Of a DNA stretch of 37,788 nt, positions 16,685-25,303 are shown piece after piece. The notes beneath the pieces were generated by a model that saw nothing but the letters and a program-made list of their open reading frames with translations, was not told the DNA's origin and did no database searches. The number at the start of each line of letters is the position of its first letter. Position 1 is the stretch's first letter. The position numbers and the translations under genes were made by a program. Source of the DNA: Saprospiraceae bacterium (GTDB lineage Bacteria > Bacteroidota > Bacteroidia > Chitinophagales > Saprospiraceae); assembly GCA_020629935.1 (NCBI GenBank), contig JAHDCJ010000032.1:1-37788 (forward strand). The letters run 5' to 3'.

Positions 16685-18406
16685 ATGCAGAACAAGTTTA
16701 CTTCATGGGCGATTTTCATTTTAGGACTACTCTTATTGTTTGTCCCAGCTCAGCTATGGGGACAATTTGACTTTGAAGAGCCTATTGCAGATACATCCGA
16801 AAATCGAATCATTATTGATAGTACAGAAGTCATCCGATTTAATGAAGGAGTAAAAGAATTGGTGGGTGATGTGCATCTTCGACAAAAAGATGCCTTAATG
16901 TTTTGTGATAGCGCCATTATTCAAGATAATAATGTGCGTGCCTATGGTGATGTCCTCATCGTCCAAAATGATTCTGTGTATATATATTCCGACTCTTTAT
17001 ATTATTGGGGTGATGAAAGACAAGCTTCACTATTTGGAGATGTGGTGTTGACCGACTCCCTACAAAAGTTGTTTACCAACCGACTAGATTATGATATGGA
17101 TGCGAGGGTAGGGACTTATAAAAATGGAGCCACACTAGAAAGCGGAACTACCAAACTGGAAAGTAAAATTGGCTATTATTATGTGGATGAAAATGAAGCC
17201 TACTTTAAAGATCAAGTTGTTTTAATTGACACCAACTATACCCTAAGATCAGATACCTTGCGGGTAAATACCGAAACCAATATTGCTTACTTTCTTGGTC
17301 CTACAAATATTCAAACCAAAGAAAATGAAGTCTATTGTGAGGCGGGTTTTTATGATACCGAAAAGAACTATGCAGAGTTTGAAAAAAATGTGCGCTTTGT
17401 CAAAGACGGACAAATAGCTACTGCCGATAAAGTTCGTTATGATGGTAATCTAGATCAGGCCTACATGGAAGGTCGATCAGTAATCCAAAATGACGGACAA
17501 ACCATTTATGCCGATGATGTGTTTTATGATTCAGGCAAAGGTATGTCCGTGTTAAGAAATAATGTGGTGGTAGAAGATAGTGATCGAATAATCTATGCAG
17601 ATAGTCTCGATTATTCTAATAATGAAAAAACGGGTTTGGCTAGAGGTAATGTGGTGCTGGTAGATAAAGTACAAGATTACGTCATCGAATGTGAACGCGC
17701 TGATTATGATGAATCCGCAGGCTATCTTAAAGCCAGTGGTCGGCCCTTTATGCAAACCATATTGGATCAAGATACCTTATGGTTGGCTGCAGATACTTTA
17801 CTCTCTTATAAAAGCGAAACCATAGATTCTTCTCGCACATTGGTTGCCAATCAAAATGTACGAATGTATAAAAACGATTTACAAGCCGTTTGTGATTCGC
17901 TCGTTTATAGTGATGCAGATTCTATTTTTTATTTTTATAAAAATCCGATCTTGTGGTCTGATACCACACAATTTACCGCAGATACGATTTCGGTTTTTAT
18001 GAAATCAAACCTAGTTCATCGGATCGACATGATCCATAATTCGTTGATTTTAAATACCAAAGATTCTATTTATTTTAATCAAATAAAAGGAAGAGATATT
18101 TTAGTGCGTTTCAAAGAAAACGAAGTACGCTCGATGCGAGTGGAAGGTAATGGGGAGTCGGTATATTATATGTTGGATGATAATAATGCCTATGCAGGCG
18201 TGAATAAAACAATCTGTAGCGAAATGCTTATTTACTTTGGAGATAATCAAGTAAATCGAATCAATTTTTACGCACAACCCAAAGCGACCGTTTATCCAAT
18301 GGGACAAGTCAGTCATAAAAATATTCGTTTAGCAGGTTTCGACTGGAAGGAAAAACAACGACCAAAGTCTAGGTATGATCTTCGTTTTTTCGAAATAAAA
18401 AAATAG
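16685..18406 (+). CDS. OstA-like (LptA-type) periplasmic protein
   Basis: A 573-residue secreted protein. A signal peptide (MQNKFTSWAIFILGLLLLFV, ending near LWGQ) is followed by tandem OstA-like N domains. Repeating strands such as DVHLRQKDALMFCDSA, AYGDVLIVQNDSVYIYSDSL, VVLTDSL and EVYCEAGFYDTEKNYAEFEKNVRF recur through residue ~430. This beta-taco repeat is used by LptA to bridge the periplasm and carry lipopolysaccharide to LptD, which is encoded nearby. E. coli LptA is only about 185 residues; the longer form is usual in Bacteroidota. The ATG at 16685 is preferred over a TTG at 16676 because the signal peptide begins there. It follows the mlaD-like gene by 72 bases. Confidence 0.85.
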   Translation: MQNKFTSWAIFILGLLLLFVPAQLWGQFDFEEPIADTSENRIIIDSTEVIRFNEGVKELVGDVHLRQKDALMFCDSAIIQDNNVRAYGDVLIVQNDSVYIYSDSLYYWGDERQASLFGDVVLTDSLQKLFTNRLDYDMDARVGTYKNGATLESGTTKLESKIGYYYVDENEAYFKDQVVLIDTNYTLRSDTLRVNTETNIAYFLGPTNIQTKENEVYCEAGFYDTEKNYAEFEKNVRFVKDGQIATADKVRYDGNLDQAYMEGRSVIQNDGQTIYADDVFYDSGKGMSVLRNNVVVEDSDRIIYADSLDYSNNEKTGLARGNVVLVDKVQDYVIECERADYDESAGYLKASGRPFMQTILDQDTLWLAADTLLSYKSETIDSSRTLVANQNVRMYKNDLQAVCDSLVYSDADSIFYFYKNPILWSDTTQFTADTISVFMKSNLVHRIDMIHNSLILNTKDSIYFNQIKGRDILVRFKENEVRSMRVEGNGESVYYMLDDNNAYAGVNKTICSEMLIYFGDNQVNRINFYAQPKATVYPMGQVSHKNIRLAGFDWKEKQRPKSRYDLRFFEIKK

Positions 18407-18466
18407 ATTCCCACTCAATTTTTTCCAATTCATTTGGAAAGGCCTAGCTTATTTGTACTTTTAATT

Positions 18467-19822
18467 GTGCAAGAAAAAAAAGATCAACAAAGAAGAGAAG
18501 AAATTTTATCGGGCGATTTATTTAGTCTGATGTTAAAGTTCTCTATTCCTGCAATCTTAGCCATGTCGGTCAATGCGATTAATGCCTTTGTTGATGCTGT
18601 TTTTGTCGGACAATTTGTAGGCGAGAATGCCTTGGCCGCAGTATCTATTGCGTTTTCATTAACAATGATTACTAATGCTTTTGCTTCCCTTATTGGTATT
18701 GGTGCTTCTTCAGTATTGAGTAGAGCAATAGGTGAAAAAAACGAAGCCATACAGTTACGGATTTTTGGTTCTGTTCTCAGTCTATCTTTAGTCGCCGCAA
18801 TGATCGCGAGTGTCTTCGGATTTATCTATGCGAATGAAATTGTAAGTTTTATTGGAGGGAAAGGAGAGATAAAAAGTCTAGCTGTGATCTATTATCGAGT
18901 AGTCATTCTTTTTTCTTTTGTGCGTATTTTTAGTGTAGCTACCAACATGTTGATTCGAGCAGAAGGCAAAATTAAAGAGGCGATGATTTTTACTATTGCT
19001 TCAACTTTAGTTAACATTATACTCGATCCTTTCTTTATAAAAATGTGGGGAATTTCTGGTGCGGCTTGGGCCACAGTGATTTCTATGACGGTCTATACGT
19101 TATTAAATTGTAGTTACTTTATTCGTGGCAAAGCCTCCTATAAGACGGATCTTAAATATTTGGGATTTGACATGAATATATTGAAACCAGCTTTTCTTGT
19201 TGGTCTTTCTGCTATGTTTTTACAACTCATGTTTTTTGTCCAACAAGTGGTCGTATTCCGTTCTGTTTCTTTTTATGGCGAAGATCGAGATATGGCTTTA
19301 ATGGGATCTATCTATAGAGTGTTGATTTTAATTGTAGTACCAGTTTTTGGATTTGTCCAAGCATTGCAACCGATAGTAGGAATCAATTATGGGGCGGGAC
19401 AATTAAAGCGTTTGAAAAAAGCGTATCGATTATTTGTAATCTGTGGGGTAAGTCTAATGACTTTCTTGGCATTGATTGTACAAATTTTTCCAAGGCCTAT
19501 TTTAGCTACACTTGTTCCAGATATGATTTTAACCGAACAAGACATTTTTAATTATCGAATGGTCTTATTGCCCATACCTGTGATACCTCTTTTCTTTTTA
19601 ACCGTTACGAGTTTTCAATCTTTAGGTAAAGGAAGAGAATCTACCTTATTGCTTCTAGGACGAGAATTGGTATTATTTGTTCCTATTGTATTAATTTTAC
19701 CGCTTTACTTTGGTATCAATGGTATTTATTTTTCCTGGCTAATTATGGATTCAATTATGTTGATCGTTGTACTTTTGATGGCTTGGAAAGTCTATGGTAA
19801 TTTAAAAGTTCAAAAATTATAA
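18467..19822 (+). CDS. MATE-family multidrug/Na+ antiporter
   Basis: A ~451-residue integral membrane protein with about twelve predicted helices in two similar halves, typical of MATE exporters. The first helix LMLKFSIPAILAMSVNAINAFVDAVFVG and the second-half counterpart with PAFLVGLSAMFLQLMFF and NYGAGQLKRLKKAYRLF are family landmarks. It expels cationic or organic compounds using H+ or Na+. The frame opens at a TTG (18434), but I chose the GTG at 18467 because it leaves a normal short N-terminus before the first helix. The next gene begins 5 bases after its stop, so the two are very probably co-transcribed. Confidence 0.85.
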   Translation: MQEKKDQQRREEILSGDLFSLMLKFSIPAILAMSVNAINAFVDAVFVGQFVGENALAAVSIAFSLTMITNAFASLIGIGASSVLSRAIGEKNEAIQLRIFGSVLSLSLVAAMIASVFGFIYANEIVSFIGGKGEIKSLAVIYYRVVILFSFVRIFSVATNMLIRAEGKIKEAMIFTIASTLVNIILDPFFIKMWGISGAAWATVISMTVYTLLNCSYFIRGKASYKTDLKYLGFDMNILKPAFLVGLSAMFLQLMFFVQQVVVFRSVSFYGEDRDMALMGSIYRVLILIVVPVFGFVQALQPIVGINYGAGQLKRLKKAYRLFVICGVSLMTFLALIVQIFPRPILATLVPDMILTEQDIFNYRMVLLPIPVIPLFFLTVTSFQSLGKGRESTLLLLGRELVLFVPIVLILPLYFGINGIYFSWLIMDSIMLIVVLLMAWKVYGNLKVQKL

Positions 19823-19827
19823 AAGAT

Positions 19828-21315
19828 ATGACTAAGTCATTTTCTCCAAAATTAATAAGACGTGCTAGTTCTCATTTGTCTAGTGTGGCTATTGTAGATG
19901 AAAAAGGTAAATATACTTATCAAACTTTATTGGATGCATCTACTCAAATAGCAAGCGATCTTTTAGGAAATAAAACGGATCTTGAAGAAGAACGAATTGG
20001 GTTTTTATTACCTTCTTCTTTCGATTATGTAAAAGTAATTTTTGGCATTTGGCAAGCTGGTGGAATTGCGGTGCCATTATGTGTTAGTCATCCTTTAGCG
20101 GAGTATCGATATGTAATTCAAGATGCTGGTATTAAACGAGTGGTAGTAGATGATTTTTTTCGAAAAAAATTAGAACCACTAGCACTAGAATGCTTAATTG
20201 AATTGATCACAATAGAAGATTTAAATGCATCTACATCGAAGAAATTACCTCCTATAGACTCTTCAAGAAGTGCTTTAATTATTTATACCAGTGGAACGAC
20301 TGGAAAGCCTAAAGGCGCAGTTAGTACCCATGCGAATATTGAAGCACAAATTGAAAATTTAACCACCGCATGGCATTGGACATCTTCCGATTATATTCTT
20401 AATGTTTTACCCTTGCATCATGTGCATGGTTTAGTCAATGTCTTATGCTCCGCCTTATGGAATGGTGCTTCTTGTAGAATGGTTCCTCGCTTTGATGCTA
20501 CTGCGGTATGGCAATTTTTTAAAGAAGAACCATTCACGGTATTCATGGCGGTTCCTACGATTTATCACAAGTTGATTCAAGACTGGGAACGTCATGGTGT
20601 AGATGAAAAGAAAGAGAGGCAATGGGCTTGTAAAAAAATGCGATTAATGATATCTGGATCAGCCGCTTTACCCATTTCCGTATTAGAAAAATGGGAAAAA
20701 ATTAGTGGTCATTTTTTACTAGAACGTTATGGAATGACCGAAATAGGAATGGCTTTGTCTAATGCCTATATGACCGAGCGTTATGCTGGTTGTGTAGGAA
20801 AACCTTTACCTAGTGTAATCACTCAAGTCGTTGATGAATCTGGAGCAGTAAGCAAAGAAGGGGAACTATGGGTAAAAGGCCCTTCGGTGTTTAAAGGCTA
20901 TTGGCAAAAAGAAGAAGCTACGAAGGCCGCATTTCAAGATGGATGGTTTATGACTGGAGATCGAGTGTTGGTCAATGAAGCTGGGATTTATAAAATTTTA
21001 GGTAGAAATTCAGTAGATATTATTAAAACAGGAGGGTATAAAGTTTCTGCTTTAGAAATAGAGGAAGTCATTAGACGATTTGATTTTGTAGAAGCCTGTG
21101 CGGTAGTGGGTTTACCTGATGAAGCCTACGGACAAATTGTTGCTGCCGCTTTAGTTTTAAAAACCAATACTTCCTTTGATAAAGAAGCGATGCTTAAAGA
21201 AATGAAATTGCAATTAGCAAAATATAAGGTGCCCACGCAATGGAAGGTAATCGATGAGTTGCCACGGAATGCGATGGGTAAAGTAATGAAACCTCGTGTG
21301 ATGAAATTGTTTTAA
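19828..21315 (+). CDS. Malonyl/methylmalonyl-CoA synthetase-like acyl-CoA ligase (ACSF3/MatB type)
   Basis: A 495-residue adenylate-forming ligase. The phosphate-binding motif YTSGTTGKPKG (153-163), ERYGMTEIGMALSN (~293-306), TGDR in the hinge region and catalytic Lys485 in NAMGKVMK are all present. The stretches LERYGMTEIGMALS and SVDIIKTGGYKVSALEIEE closely resemble ACSF3 and MatB, which activate malonate or methylmalonate to the CoA thioester with ATP, more than general fatty acyl-CoA synthetases. The product could feed fatty acid synthesis or clear malonate. It follows the MATE gene by 5 bases; why an exporter and this ligase should be linked is not obvious. Substrate assignment is by motif only. 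Confidence 0.8.
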   Translation: MTKSFSPKLIRRASSHLSSVAIVDEKGKYTYQTLLDASTQIASDLLGNKTDLEEERIGFLLPSSFDYVKVIFGIWQAGGIAVPLCVSHPLAEYRYVIQDAGIKRVVVDDFFRKKLEPLALECLIELITIEDLNASTSKKLPPIDSSRSALIIYTSGTTGKPKGAVSTHANIEAQIENLTTAWHWTSSDYILNVLPLHHVHGLVNVLCSALWNGASCRMVPRFDATAVWQFFKEEPFTVFMAVPTIYHKLIQDWERHGVDEKKERQWACKKMRLMISGSAALPISVLEKWEKISGHFLLERYGMTEIGMALSNAYMTERYAGCVGKPLPSVITQVVDESGAVSKEGELWVKGPSVFKGYWQKEEATKAAFQDGWFMTGDRVLVNEAGIYKILGRNSVDIIKTGGYKVSALEIEEVIRRFDFVEACAVVGLPDEAYGQIVAAALVLKTNTSFDKEAMLKEMKLQLAKYKVPTQWKVIDELPRNAMGKVMKPRVMKLF

Positions 21316-21400
21316 GTCGAATTTGAAGTACGACTCTATAGAAGTGGTATTTTCTGAATCGATGCAATCTTAAACTGAGGCTATGCTATAGCTTGGTCAT

Positions 21401-21418
21401 CTAGATTCTAGAATCTAG
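21401..21418. repeat. Perfect 18-bp palindrome
   Basis: CTAGATTCTAGAATCTAG is identical on both strands. It lies directly before a GC-rich hairpin. It could be a protein-binding site or one edge of an inserted repeat. Confidence 0.6.
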
Positions 21419-21419
21419 G

Positions 21420-21490
21420 GTGGGCCCGCCCATTGGTTTCCGCCGCCGCCGACCCAAGGGCACTTTCGTGAAAAGGCAAAGCTTCGCCAA
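21420..21490. repeat. GC-rich hairpin element with CCG-repeat loop
   Basis: This 70-base block has far more G+C than anything nearby. CCC-A-TTGG (21429-21436) pairs with CCAAGGG (21454-21460), seven pairs with one bulged A, leaving a 17-base loop that contains CCGCCGCCGCC. CACTTTCGTG (21461-21470) makes a second small hairpin and GGCAAAGCTTCGCC (21475-21488) a near-palindrome. It resembles short GC-rich intergenic repeats of Bacteroidota; copy number is unknown. Confidence 0.45.
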
Positions 21491-22198
21491 TATTACCTAA
21501 GATCGCATTCGTTAAAGTAAGTGAAAAAGCGAATTAGTTTATTCGCTAGAAAAAATCTGTTTAAACATTTTCTTTATTTGGATCAAAAATGAAAAAAATA
21601 AAAGAGATAAAAAAATGAAATGTATGAGTGAGGTCTTTGAGTGTATGAATCCATTATTATTGTAAATAAAGCCTAGTTTCGTATAGCTTTTGTTTTAAAA
21701 TATAGGGTCTGATTATATGGATTATCCTATAATAATTTTGTGTGGAGTTTAATAATCCTCATTAAAAAAGTATAAACAAATAAAGTCAAAATTGGCAAGT
21801 TTTAATTTTTTTGCGTATTTTTATCTTTAGAATGAAAAATAACTTTTTTGCTCAATGAAAAGTAAACCTTGTTTATTCTTTGATTAGAAACACCAATTAA
21901 AACAATTAAAAAGCTTGGAAGGCGTTTTTTAAAAATAAATAGTGTTTTTTTTCAACATATTACATTTGGTATTAAAATACTAAAACAGAAATGTAAGGGA
22001 CATTATTAAACCAGCCTAAACTTGATTATATATTAGTGAATAATTTTATTTGTTCATTGTCTTTGAACAATTACCATAGGAATGATTGGACTTTGATCGA
22101 GACTTAAAATAGATTAAATTAAAAACTAATGTGTAAAAATTATTTTGAATTTTTTTGATGAATAATTTTGAAAAATTGAATTAACAATATTTAAACAT

Positions 22199-22218
22199 TT
22201 ATTCACAATTTATTCACA
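22199..22218 (+). promoter_or_regulatory. Two tandem DnaA-box-like sequences upstream of dnaB
   Basis: TTATTCACA occurs at 22199-22207 and again at 22210-22218, in the same direction, 11 bases start to start, matching the general DnaA box TTATnCACA. They sit in very AT-rich DNA about 110 bases before the dnaB start. They might serve DnaA control of dnaB or mark part of a replication origin; two boxes are too few to tell. Confidence 0.5.
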
Positions 22219-22270
22219 TCGGTGTGGAAGGGCTAGATGAACTTAAAAGAAAAAATACTAAAATTTATTT

Positions 22271-22278
22271 TAGCTTTG
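22271..22278 (+). promoter_or_regulatory. dnaB: -7 box of dnaB
   Basis: TAGCTTTG fits TAnnTTTG exactly and lies 49 bases before the dnaB ATG. A matching TTTG is not seen 19-21 bases upstream, so this is a partial match. Confidence 0.4.
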
Positions 22279-22326
22279 TAGTAGAAATCAACCAAAATCC
22301 ACTACCATTTAAATCCGAAAATTTAT

Positions 22327-23853
22327 ATGTCAGATAATCCCAAATCGTTTAAAGACGTCGCGAATAGAAGAAACAAAACAAAGAAAGATTTGGGCCTTTC
22401 CAATTATGTATTTGGTAAAGTACCACCACAAGCACCCGCTTTAGAAGAAGCGGTCTTGGGTGCCTTAATGTTAGATAAAGATGCAATTACAGTAGTGATC
22501 GAAACACTACGCCCCGATAGCTTTTACTCTGAAGCACATAAAGCGATCTTTAATTCCATGATTCGGCTTTTTGAAAAATCACAGCCGATTGATTTACTTA
22601 CCGTTACCGAAGAATTACGTAAAGAAGGCGAACTCGAAAAAATTGGAGGTGCTTATTATTTGGTTGAACTAACCAACCGAGTAGCCTCTTCCGCTAACTT
22701 AGAATTTCATGCTCGAATTATTTCTCAAAAATTTATTCAACGTGAATTAATCCGAATTTCTACTAATGTAATTCAAGATGCTTACGAAGAATCTACAGAT
22801 GTCTTTGAATTATTAGATAAAGCAGAACAAGGCCTTTTCTCTATTACAGAACAAAACCTAAGTCGTAGCTATTCAAGCATGGGATCATTGCTTAATCAAG
22901 CAGTGAAAGAAGTCGAAGTCGCCTCGGAAAGAGAAGAAGGACTCACAGGAGTACCTACCGGATTTATTGATCTCGATCGAATGACTTCCGGATGGCAACC
23001 TTCTGATATGATTATTGTAGCTGCAAGACCGGGTATGGGTAAAACATCCTTAACTTTAGCATTAGCTCAAAATGCAGCTAATATGGGGAAAGGTGTCGCT
23101 ATCTTCTCTTTGGAGATGTCTAGTATCCAATTAGTAAAACGTCTGATTTCACTAGAAACAGAAATCTCTGGGGAAAAACTTAAAAAAGGAACACTCGAAG
23201 ATTATGAATGGCAACAGCTCAACGCTTCTATGGAAAAAATGAGCGAAACACCGATCTTTATTGATGATACCCCAGGTATTAATATCTTTGAACTTCGAGC
23301 GAAATGTCGCCGACTAAAAATGCAACATGATATTCAAATGGTGATCATTGATTATCTACAATTGATGACCGCTGGAGGTGGAAGTAAGCAAGGAAATCGG
23401 GAACAAGAAATTAGTTCGATCTCTAGAGCATTGAAAGGCTTAGCCAAAGAATTAAGTGTACCTGTCATTGCCTTGTCGCAGTTGAGTCGGGCAGTAGAAA
23501 CACGGGGAGGAACCAAACGACCACAACTTTCCGATCTTCGGGAATCTGGAGCGATTGAGCAAGATGCCGATATGGTTACCTTTATTTACCGACCTGAATA
23601 TTATCAAATTCTTGAAGATGAAGAAGGAAACTCTTTGAAAGGAGTTGCAGAATATATTATCGCTAAACACCGGAATGGTGCTTTAGGAACCGTTAAACTG
23701 AAATTTACTCCAGAATTAGCCAAATTTTCTAATTTAGAAGATCCTGACTTTAGCGACTTCTCTACTGGAAATGACCAAAATAATAATCCGAATGCCAACA
23801 TCATTACGCTCCAATCTAGAGCAAATGACAACCTTGATGATGTGCCATTCTAA
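22327..23853 (+). CDS. dnaB: Replicative DNA helicase DnaB
   Basis: A 508-residue hexameric helicase that unwinds DNA at the replication fork. The N-terminal DnaB domain (~35-135) starts with PPQAPALEEAVLGALMLD. The RecA-like C-terminal domain has Walker A ARPGMGKT (233-240), Walker B with MVIIDYLQLM, and the DnaB signatures PVIALSQLSRAVE and LRESGAIEQDAD. The length is near normal and there is no intein. An acidic C-terminus ends DDVPF. It is a single-gene unit: long AT-rich leader, strong terminator 39 bases after the stop. It marks this as core chromosomal DNA. Confidence 0.97.
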   Translation: MSDNPKSFKDVANRRNKTKKDLGLSNYVFGKVPPQAPALEEAVLGALMLDKDAITVVIETLRPDSFYSEAHKAIFNSMIRLFEKSQPIDLLTVTEELRKEGELEKIGGAYYLVELTNRVASSANLEFHARIISQKFIQRELIRISTNVIQDAYEESTDVFELLDKAEQGLFSITEQNLSRSYSSMGSLLNQAVKEVEVASEREEGLTGVPTGFIDLDRMTSGWQPSDMIIVAARPGMGKTSLTLALAQNAANMGKGVAIFSLEMSSIQLVKRLISLETEISGEKLKKGTLEDYEWQQLNASMEKMSETPIFIDDTPGINIFELRAKCRRLKMQHDIQMVIIDYLQLMTAGGGSKQGNREQEISSISRALKGLAKELSVPVIALSQLSRAVETRGGTKRPQLSDLRESGAIEQDADMVTFIYRPEYYQILEDEEGNSLKGVAEYIIAKHRNGALGTVKLKFTPELAKFSNLEDPDFSDFSTGNDQNNNPNANIITLQSRANDNLDDVPF

Positions 23854-23891
23854 ACTTTTTACCTACTCATTTTTATATTTAACCAACAGAG

Positions 23892-23918
23892 AGGCTTCCA
23901 AAGGGAAGCCTTTTTTTT
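23892..23918 (+). terminator. dnaB: Intrinsic terminator of dnaB
   Basis: AGGCTTCC, loop AAAG, GGAAGCCT: a perfect 8-bp stem running into eight T residues, 39 bases after the dnaB stop. A classic Rho-independent terminator that separates dnaB from the sulfur-related genes. Confidence 0.92.
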
Positions 23919-23959
23919 ATGTATAAAAATGAAGCAAATCTTTATCACTGCTTTTTTAT

Positions 23960-23986
23960 GATCAAAAAAAAACTATACATTTGATC
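23960..23986. promoter_or_regulatory. Promoter region of the Crp/Fnr gene with inverted repeat
   Basis: GATCAAA (23960-23966) and TTTGATC (23980-23986) are exact inverted 7-bp arms 13 bases apart, and TACATTTG (23976-23983), an exact TAnnTTTG -7 box, overlaps the right arm. The gene starts at 24009. A regulator bound across the arms would cover the promoter. The arms differ from the GTAACA-type site before the downstream permease gene. Confidence 0.5.
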
Positions 23987-24008
23987 GAAAAAAATTAATA
24001 CCATACCT

Positions 24009-24641
24009 ATGAATGATCTTTTAAAAGAACGATATCAATTTATCTTTGAAGAAAAATTGCTTCAAGAAATAAGTGATATTGCTTTGTTTAAAACCATTGC
24101 AAAAGATGTCCCTATGATAGACATTGGTGAAGAAGTTATTCACATTCCTTTAGTGCTTGATGGGGCCATTCGAATAATGAAAGAAGATGAAAAAGATAAT
24201 GAATACTTATTGTATTATCTTGAAGTAGGAGATTCTTGTGCCATGACGATGTCTTGTTGTATGGGCAATAAAGTAAGTACGATTAAAGCAGTTACAGAAA
24301 GAAAAACACAACTCATTTTAATCCCTGTCCAAAAAATGGAAGATTGGTTGGTCAAGTATAGATCATGGCGAACGTTCGTCTTTTTAAGTTATGATACCAT
24401 TATGAAAGAAATGCTAGAAGCTTTGGACGCTTTGGCTTTTCAAAACTTAGAAGAGCGATTGTATAAGTATCTTAAAGATAAAGCAATGGTTTTGCACACT
24501 TCAGAATTAGAAATTACACAATATCAAATTGCCAATGATTTGAATACTTCAAGAGTAGTGATTTCCAGATTAATTAAAAAACTTATTCTTGATAAAAAAA
24601 TTGAAACGCACCGAAATCGCGTGAAAATCCTAACTTTTTAA
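24009..24641 (+). CDS. Crp/Fnr-family regulator with Cys-rich sensor domain
   Basis: A 210-residue transcription factor. Residues ~20-125 form a cyclic-nucleotide-binding-like jelly roll, but the nucleotide-binding loop is replaced by GDSCAMTMSCCMG, giving Cys77, Cys83 and Cys84. A long dimerisation helix follows (LSYDTIMKEMLEALDALAF) and then a winged helix with ITQYQIANDLNTSRVVISRLIKKL (~170-193). The cysteines suggest it senses a thiol-reactive signal such as persulfide, or a metal or cluster, rather than cAMP; this is inference. It heads a row of sulfur permeases and a persulfide dioxygenase, and an inverted repeat 31 bases after its stop is a likely binding site. Confidence 0.88.
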   Translation: MNDLLKERYQFIFEEKLLQEISDIALFKTIAKDVPMIDIGEEVIHIPLVLDGAIRIMKEDEKDNEYLLYYLEVGDSCAMTMSCCMGNKVSTIKAVTERKTQLILIPVQKMEDWLVKYRSWRTFVFLSYDTIMKEMLEALDALAFQNLEERLYKYLKDKAMVLHTSELEITQYQIANDLNTSRVVISRLIKKLILDKKIETHRNRVKILTF

Positions 24642-24671
24642 CTTCATTATAATAAACTTATTGGTGGCTAA

Positions 24672-24685
24672 GTAACATTTGTTAC
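24672..24685. promoter_or_regulatory. Predicted Crp/Fnr operator ahead of the sulfur operon
   Basis: GTAACA-TT-TGTTAC is an exact inverted repeat. A -7-like box CATCTTTG lies at 24708-24715, so transcription should begin near 24719-24720 and the repeat is centred at about -41. That is the usual distance for class II activation by Crp/Fnr proteins. The spacing, the neighbouring regulator gene and the short 17-base leader agree with each other. Confidence 0.6.
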
Positions 24686-24736
24686 GCTCTAGTCTTTTAA
24701 AATCCTACATCTTTGTATTATCAAAAACAAAGAATA

Positions 24737-25294
24737 ATGGATTGGATATATGTTTCTTGGCCTTGGTATGTAGCAGGGCCGCTTCTAGCGCTCACTATGT
24801 TTTTCCTTCTTGTCTTAGGAGGAAATCTTGGCTTGTCTGCAAATCTAAGAACACTCTGCACTATAGCCGGAGCAAATAAATATGCTGATTTTTTCAAAAT
24901 AGATTATAAAGCTTATCGTTGGAATTTAATATTTGTACTCGGGGCCATAATCGGTGGTTTTTTATCGGCTCAATTACTAAGCAATACACAACCCATTGAC
25001 CTAAATCCAGATACCATAGAAGCATTGGCTACTTTAGGGTTTAGTGCTCCAACGACCAATCATTTACCTCCAGAAATATTTGGTTCTTCAAATTTTATTT
25101 CATTTAAAGGCGCCTTATTATTAATCGTCGGAGGCTTCTTAGTAGGCTTTGGTGCGCGTTATGCAGGAGGCTGTACTTCAGGTCATGCTATTAGTGGTTT
25201 AAGTAATTTACAAATTCCATCTTTAATTGCTGTGGCCGGTTTTTTTATTGGAGGAATGTCTATGACACATCTTCTCTTTCCTATTTTATTTTAA
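24737..25294 (+). CDS. YeeE/YedE-family sulfur-compound permease (N-terminal half type)
   Basis: A 185-residue membrane protein with about four to five helices. It carries the YeeE/YedE landmarks GARYAGGCTSGHAISGLSNLQ near the C-terminus, with the conserved Cys in GGCTSGH. Full-length YeeE (TsuA) imports thiosulfate through a line of conserved cysteines; here the next gene supplies the second half-size protein. The start at 24737 (MDWIYVSWPW) is preferred over a TTG at 24713 that overlaps the predicted -7 box. The gene is first in an operon with three further sulfur genes. Confidence 0.85.
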   Translation: MDWIYVSWPWYVAGPLLALTMFFLLVLGGNLGLSANLRTLCTIAGANKYADFFKIDYKAYRWNLIFVLGAIIGGFLSAQLLSNTQPIDLNPDTIEALATLGFSAPTTNHLPPEIFGSSNFISFKGALLLIVGGFLVGFGARYAGGCTSGHAISGLSNLQIPSLIAVAGFFIGGMSMTHLLFPILF

Positions 25295-25303
25295 TAAATC
25301 AAA

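Larger units (their letters stand above)
21316..22326. other. 1-kb gene-free region between the acyl-CoA ligase and dnaB
   Basis: No coding frame here looks real. After the ligase stop there is a small AGTCG/CGACT hairpin (21315-21335). Next come a perfect palindrome (21401-21418), a GC-rich hairpin (21429-21460) and about 700 bases of very AT-rich DNA. Close to dnaB are two DnaA-box-like sequences (22199-22218) and a -7 box (22271-22278). It may hold a repeat insertion plus a regulatory or replication-related region. Confidence 0.65.

Noticed and set aside
21316-22326. A firm call of the chromosomal replication origin
   Set aside because: Only two DnaA-like boxes are seen and no skew can be computed from one window.
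22327-23853. Intein in dnaB
   Set aside because: All helicase motifs are contiguous and the length is normal.
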